From the NCBI GenBank assembly GCA_000508965.1, contig BAHV02000017.1, positions 39,309 through 103,308 of the forward strand: a stretch of DNA of 64,000 nt, given 5' to 3'. The notes beneath the pieces were generated by a model. It was not told the origin of the DNA. It saw only the letters and a program-made list of their open reading frames with translations, and ran no database searches. Shown one piece after another: positions 60,696 through 64,000 of this stretch (position 1 is its first letter; every line of letters starts with the position of its first letter). The translations under genes and the position numbers were made by a program. Origin of the DNA: Dielma sp000508965. GTDB taxonomy: Bacteria > Bacillota_I > Bacilli_A > Erysipelotrichales > Erysipelotrichaceae.

Positions 60696-61484
60696 TTACA
60701 TTCCTTTATTTAATTTAATTAAATACCCACTATTATCTGCTTTTAATATAAGTTCTGCATTTTTCAGCATCTTCCCTGATTCCTCCAGCCACACAAATTT
60801 ACCTTGATATTGAAACAGCGAAGAACGAATCATGTAGCCTTGTGCATCAAATGCATACCAAGCTCCATACTCACTGTCCCATATCATGTCATTTTTAATA
60901 AGACTGCCGTCTTTGCGATACTGCCATTTAGCATTACCAACGGATACCCAGTTAGTAATTTTGTCTGTGGTCTTTTTCCAATTGTACCCATCGCCATCTT
61001 TTACAGTGCAGCCGTCTATGTAAAACGCTGATGCCGGATGTACGCTGTTAGGCAACATATATACTTTATAAGCATTTAACACGTAAGGTTTGATGTATTT
61101 ACCCTTAGCAACCTCAATGTGGCAGTGATTGCCTGTTGCTTGTCCTGCTGTACCCTCATGGTAAAATACTTCGCCTTGTTTGATTGTCTGCCCTAGATGC
61201 AGATGGCTGACATCATTGCAATGTATGAACATAAAAGTAGCGTAATCAATCGTACCATCGGCAAACTGTACTTTATCAACGCTCTCAAAAAAACAAGCGT
61301 TGCCGTTTACAGGTACATCTTTATAGCGACAAATCATTGTGCAAGGTGCATATACATCATCAATGCCAGTATCCTTACCAGCATTATCAATAGCGTATGT
61401 TCCTTGATGAGACAGGGAACCATTAACTCCTTGAGTAATATTGATAGTCCGCATTGGGAATATTAATTTTTCCAACTCATTCAC
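60696..61484 (-). CDS. Phage endolysin: M23 peptidase plus cell-wall-binding repeats
   Basis: 262 residues. The LytM/M23-type peptidase part (about 10-165) shows His26 and Asp33 in SHQGTYAIDNAG and the His120-x-His122 pair in GNHCHIEV. C-terminal choline-binding-like repeats follow (WQYRKDGSLIKNDMIW, WYAFDAQGYMI). It cleaves peptidoglycan cross-bridges to release phage. The start is GTG at 61484, overlapping the upstream gene by eight bases; a TTG at 61475 with better AAGGGGTGA spacing is an alternative. Confidence 0.82.
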   Translation of the reverse strand: MNELEKLIFPMRTINITQGVNGSLSHQGTYAIDNAGKDTGIDDVYAPCTMICRYKDVPVNGNACFFESVDKVQFADGTIDYATFMFIHCNDVSHLHLGQTIKQGEVFYHEGTAGQATGNHCHIEVAKGKYIKPYVLNAYKVYMLPNSVHPASAFYIDGCTVKDGDGYNWKKTTDKITNWVSVGNAKWQYRKDGSLIKNDMIWDSEYGAWYAFDAQGYMIRSSLFQYQGKFVWLEESGKMLKNAELILKADNSGYLIKLNKGM

Positions 61485-61737
61485 CCCTTGTTATTTCATC
61501 GATTCTCTTATGTGCTGACTTTGTTGAAGCTTCTACAATTGCCATTCGTTCAATCAAATTATTGTGCTTTTCAACTCTTTTGCTCAATTCAGCAACATCA
61601 CCCTTTAATTCGTTAAATCTATATTCTGTTAGCTCTTGCTGAGTCTTTGAATTTTTTGAGCTTGCATATACACTAGGTATTGCTACACACAAACCTGAGA
61701 TCAGTGCTGTAAGCACCCCTGTTAAAACTGGATCCAT
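61477..61737 (-). CDS. XhlA-like lysis-associated membrane protein
   Basis: 86 residues: an N-terminal hydrophobic helix (VLTGVLTALISGLCVAIPSV) and a long charged coiled coil (ELTEYRFNELKGDVAELSKR). This resembles haemolysin XhlA-type phage proteins that assist the holin. AAGGAG upstream lies inside the holin gene. Part of the lysis cassette. Confidence 0.7.
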   Translation of the reverse strand: MDPVLTGVLTALISGLCVAIPSVYASSKNSKTQQELTEYRFNELKGDVAELSKRVEKHNNLIERMAIVEASTKSAHKRIDEITRGE

Positions 61738-61739
61738 AG

Positions 61740-61916
61740 CTACTCCTTATTTTTGTTGGACTGAGTACCGAAATAAAAGGCAATGATCGTAGTGTATATG
61801 ATCATCACTTGCTGGGTTTCAATCTTGCCAGCAATAGCCAGATATGAAAAAACGCAGGTCAACACCAACGTTACGATAGATTTCACATCTATTAATTTTT
61901 TTAATTTATCAAGCAT
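61740..61916 (-). CDS. Small phage holin
   Basis: 58 residues with two hydrophobic helices: IDVKSIVTLVLTCVFSYLAI and VMIIYTTIIAFYFGTQS. This is the typical short holin of Clostridia/Erysipelotrichia phages. ATG at 61916 with AGAGG upstream. The stop lies three bases before the next gene, forming the order holin, XhlA-like, endolysin. Confidence 0.75.
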   Translation of the reverse strand: MLDKLKKLIDVKSIVTLVLTCVFSYLAIAGKIETQQVMIIYTTIIAFYFGTQSNKNKE

Positions 61917-61938
61917 GTTTTACCTCTTTCTTTCTATG

Positions 61939-61967
61939 AAAAAAGACACTCTTGTAAGTGCCTTTTT
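61939..61967 (-). terminator. Terminator between phage tail and lysis genes
   Basis: AAAAAGGCACT and AGTGTCTTTTTT (minus strand) pair around a short loop. Confidence 0.65.
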
Positions 61968-62329
61968 CATTGATTCTTATTTTTTTTGCTACCCGAAGCT
62001 AAATAAAGTAATACAAATAATGTTAAGGTTTGGGTGCAAAATGTATATGCGTAATCAGTTATAATTTCTTTAGTCCATCCATAGCCTATAATGCCATTCA
62101 AAATAGATATAATCATACTTCCGAATACAAAGTACATGAAAATAAAGATTAATATCATAAGAAAATATTGTATTTTATTTTCGTAATGATCTTTGAATAT
62201 ATCTTCTTGTAGCATTGATGCAACAAACAAAATCACTTCTAAGCATTGGCTATAAAAAGAGTTAAATATAGAAAAAGTTGATAGCAGAAGTGACAAAGTT
62301 ATCAAAAAAGCTAATTTTGAATCATTCAT
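61967..62329 (-). CDS. Phage membrane protein, unknown
   Basis: 120 residues with three or four hydrophobic helices (LAFLITLSLLLSTFSIF, YFLMILIFIFMYFVFGS, TLTLFVLLYLASG) and a Lys/Asn-rich end. ATG at 62329 has AAGGAGG. A longer frame to 62380 is rejected. It may be an accessory holin/antiholin or immunity protein (inference). Confidence 0.6.
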   Translation of the reverse strand: MNDSKLAFLITLSLLLSTFSIFNSFYSQCLEVILFVASMLQEDIFKDHYENKIQYFLMILIFIFMYFVFGSMIISILNGIIGYGWTKEIITDYAYTFCTQTLTLFVLLYLASGSKKNKNQ

Positions 62330-62391
62330 AATTGCCTCCTTTTTTAACATTCTAATACAAGGGGCAATCATAGTAAACATATCACAATTCT

Positions 62392-62637
62392 CTATGGCAA
62401 AATAAGCTGTGCTTCTTTATTGCTAATAACTTTAAGTATAATTTCATCATTAACTTTATCTCGACAATCTAGCGTATTAACCATTTCTACTATACTGGCA
62501 TCCTGAAGATCAACAAAAGCATAGCGATAGTCATTAACACTCACCGATGTAACCAGCATGGTTTTTGAGCTTGTCATTATGATGTCGCCTTGCTGTAAAT
62601 TAAATTGATTTAAAGGTGTTGTAATATGTACTTCCAT
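62392..62637 (-). CDS. Small phage protein, unknown
   Basis: 81 residues, predicted beta-rich (LQQGDIIMTSSKTMLVTSVS, YRYAFVDLQDASIVEMV). Its ATG overlaps the stop of the upstream tail gene in a TAATG. No family recognised. Confidence 0.6.
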   Translation of the reverse strand: MEVHITTPLNQFNLQQGDIIMTSSKTMLVTSVSVNDYRYAFVDLQDASIVEMVNTLDCRDKVNDEIILKVISNKEAQLILP

Positions 62638-63983
62638 TAGTCAAAGTACCCCCTTTCTTCCACAACGAAATCGTATTGTATTTTCATGGTATTTGTGGCG
62701 GCTTTCGTTACAGGAGATGGCAAAAGTGTATGAGAAAACCACGGGATTCTTACAGCCATAGTATAATAATATGCACTATTATACGAACGTAAATAGTATA
62801 GTTTTTTTGATTCCAAATCATAGCAAAAGCTTCCCATAGAAATGCCGGAATATTTAATTGAATCATTACTGGAATAATTATCTAATCGATCAATCCATGC
62901 ATAATAATTCGTACCATAAATATCAAAAACTTTTTCATCTTTGTGAATATTATAATAACTAATAGGTCCACTATCTGAATATGAAGAAGGATTACAAAAA
63001 ATACCATCACCTATATAAAATGTATATGAAGTTATTCCTGCCGATCCATTTATAGCTCTAATTTCATTTAATTCTCCATCATATAATGAACAGTTGCTAC
63101 CACTATCTATAATAATAAATCCTTCATCAAAACTAACAGAAGTATACAATTTAAAATTTTTGCTAGAATCTAACGGCTTGATATTTATTCTGCTAATAAA
63201 ATTTAAGTTTTCATCATAAACATTGGCATACTTCTCTGTAAAAAAATAAATTTTGTCTTGATACCTGCCAACTTTTCTATAAGTTCCTTCTTTGTCATCA
63301 TTTACTATCGATCTTATGATTTTAAAATTTGTTAAATCAATCTTATAAAAATTCCCTGGTTTTGTACTATTATCCATACCATATAAATAGTTATTCATAA
63401 TAGTAAAAGTGTAATCTTTATCCCCAACAATATATGAATCTTCCTTAAACATTCCATAAATTGGTTTTATATCTCCCCCTTTACCTCCATACCAATATAT
63501 TGATTGGAATGTACCATTTGCAGCATTTGTAGGGAAATCTATCACAAAATGTTTTCTAAAAAAAGCGTCAGTTGTTTCAGCTTTATTCACAGAACCACGA
63601 AATGAATCATTCCCAATATACTCTTTCCACCCATTTGCCCATCCGACAATTTTTCCTTTCATTGGAATCTCCATATCGTTTTCTTCATCCGCATTATCTG
63701 TAAGAACTATGTTTTGCGCCGGCGATCCATAAAAATATTGTGTACTATAAAGTGTTGCTCCTGCATTATATATTAAATTAGTTCTGAAAAAAGATTTGTA
63801 TAAGTATGATAACCACCGCTTATTTATACAATTCTCGCTTTTTACTTCTTGTACCATATTGCCTTTTTCATCGAAAAGCTGAACAGTCGCAATACCTCTA
63901 TAATTCAAATCATCCTTATTCCTTTTACGCTCTATTGTTTCACCTGATAGAAAATTCTTACTATAATCTATAATTTCTCTCAA
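62637..63983 (-). CDS. Phage tail-tip/fibre-like protein
   Basis: 448 residues, beta-strand-rich with repeated short Tyr/Asp motifs (DYTFTIMNNYLYGMDNS, YQDKIYFFTEKYANVYDENL) suggesting a beta-propeller or fibre fold. The start is TTG at 63983 with GGAGG nine bases upstream, overlapping the stop (TGA at 63980-63982) of a gene that begins beyond the window. Coupled to the following small gene. Receptor binding is inferred from position between tail and lysis genes. Confidence 0.6.
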   Translation of the reverse strand: MREIIDYSKNFLSGETIERKRNKDDLNYRGIATVQLFDEKGNMVQEVKSENCINKRWLSYLYKSFFRTNLIYNAGATLYSTQYFYGSPAQNIVLTDNADEENDMEIPMKGKIVGWANGWKEYIGNDSFRGSVNKAETTDAFFRKHFVIDFPTNAANGTFQSIYWYGGKGGDIKPIYGMFKEDSYIVGDKDYTFTIMNNYLYGMDNSTKPGNFYKIDLTNFKIIRSIVNDDKEGTYRKVGRYQDKIYFFTEKYANVYDENLNFISRINIKPLDSSKNFKLYTSVSFDEGFIIIDSGSNCSLYDGELNEIRAINGSAGITSYTFYIGDGIFCNPSSYSDSGPISYYNIHKDEKVFDIYGTNYYAWIDRLDNYSSNDSIKYSGISMGSFCYDLESKKLYYLRSYNSAYYYTMAVRIPWFSHTLLPSPVTKAATNTMKIQYDFVVEERGYFD

Positions 63984-64000
63984 AGCCCATCGCCCTCCTT

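Noticed and set aside
1..64000. CRISPR arrays, rRNA genes, complete tRNA genes, insertion sequences
   Set aside because: No regularly spaced direct repeats, no rRNA-like stretches, no full cloverleaf and no transposase gene were found by eye.

Overview
The window looks like the chromosome of a low-GC Gram-positive gut bacterium. Informational genes (gltX, priA, rsmB, cca, mnmM, gmk, rqcH) are Firmicutes-like, ribosome binding sites are strong AGGAGG types, promoters are sigma-A-like, lipoboxes are common, clpB carries HrcA/CIRCE elements, and there are two PTS operons, AsnA and a manganese catalase. An Erysipelotrichia-type member is my best guess from protein style alone. No 16S gene is present to settle it.

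Layout. 1-3.2 kb: azlC, a PIN-toxin remnant, and the psuK-psuG pseudouridine degradation operon. 3.2-6.7 kb: priA-rsmB. 6.8-9 kb: a DUF6440 gene and two HAD phosphatases. 9-16.6 kb: a decayed gene, a GGDEF protein, a zinc-ribbon membrane protein, gmk, rqcH, a transglycosylase, and two tandem paralogous small genes. 16.7-20.8 kb: asnA plus a patatin-like gene, an M18 aminopeptidase and a DUF2971 gene. 20.9-25.6 kb: a GntR/UTRA-controlled operon encoding a two-domain GNAT, a PIG-L deacetylase homologue and mannose-family PTS IIB-IIC-IID with no IIA. 25.7-28.7 kb: cysK-cysE, and a sugar nucleotidyltransferase with a long structured upstream region. 28.7-36 kb: Mn catalase, clpB with two CIRCE sites, a nitroreductase, a Kef-type antiporter divergent from a LysR regulator, a pseudogene and a DUF1307 lipoprotein. 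36-42 kb: oppABCDF. 42-51.4 kb: mnmM, cca, DUF3796/XRE pair, a LURP-one protein, gltX, an MTA/SAH nucleosidase, a pentapeptide protein, a large lipoprotein and a DUF1836 gene. 51.5-57.9 kb: a seven-gene fructose-family PTS catabolic operon. 58.1-59.1 kb: a GT2 glycosyltransferase.

From about 59.44 kb to the right edge is the end of a prophage inserted in the 3' end of a tRNA gene (tRNA-Glu-like, judged from remembered tRNA sequence). A 20-base tRNA 3'-end copy is followed by a probable accessory pair, the lysis cassette (endolysin, XhlA-like protein, small holin) and tail-tip genes. Composition there is clearly more AT-rich.

The most promising undescribed systems are: (1) the GNAT/PIG-L/PTS operon with a shared 14-bp palindromic operator; (2) the PTS-isomerase-dehydrogenase-aldolase operon of unknown substrate, whose dehydrogenase lacks the usual catalytic His; (3) a 63-base imperfect palindrome followed by a 32-codon ORF upstream of the nucleotidyltransferase; and (4) a two-gene prophage cassette between the endolysin and the attachment site. 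All functional claims come from motif recognition by eye; no database search was run.
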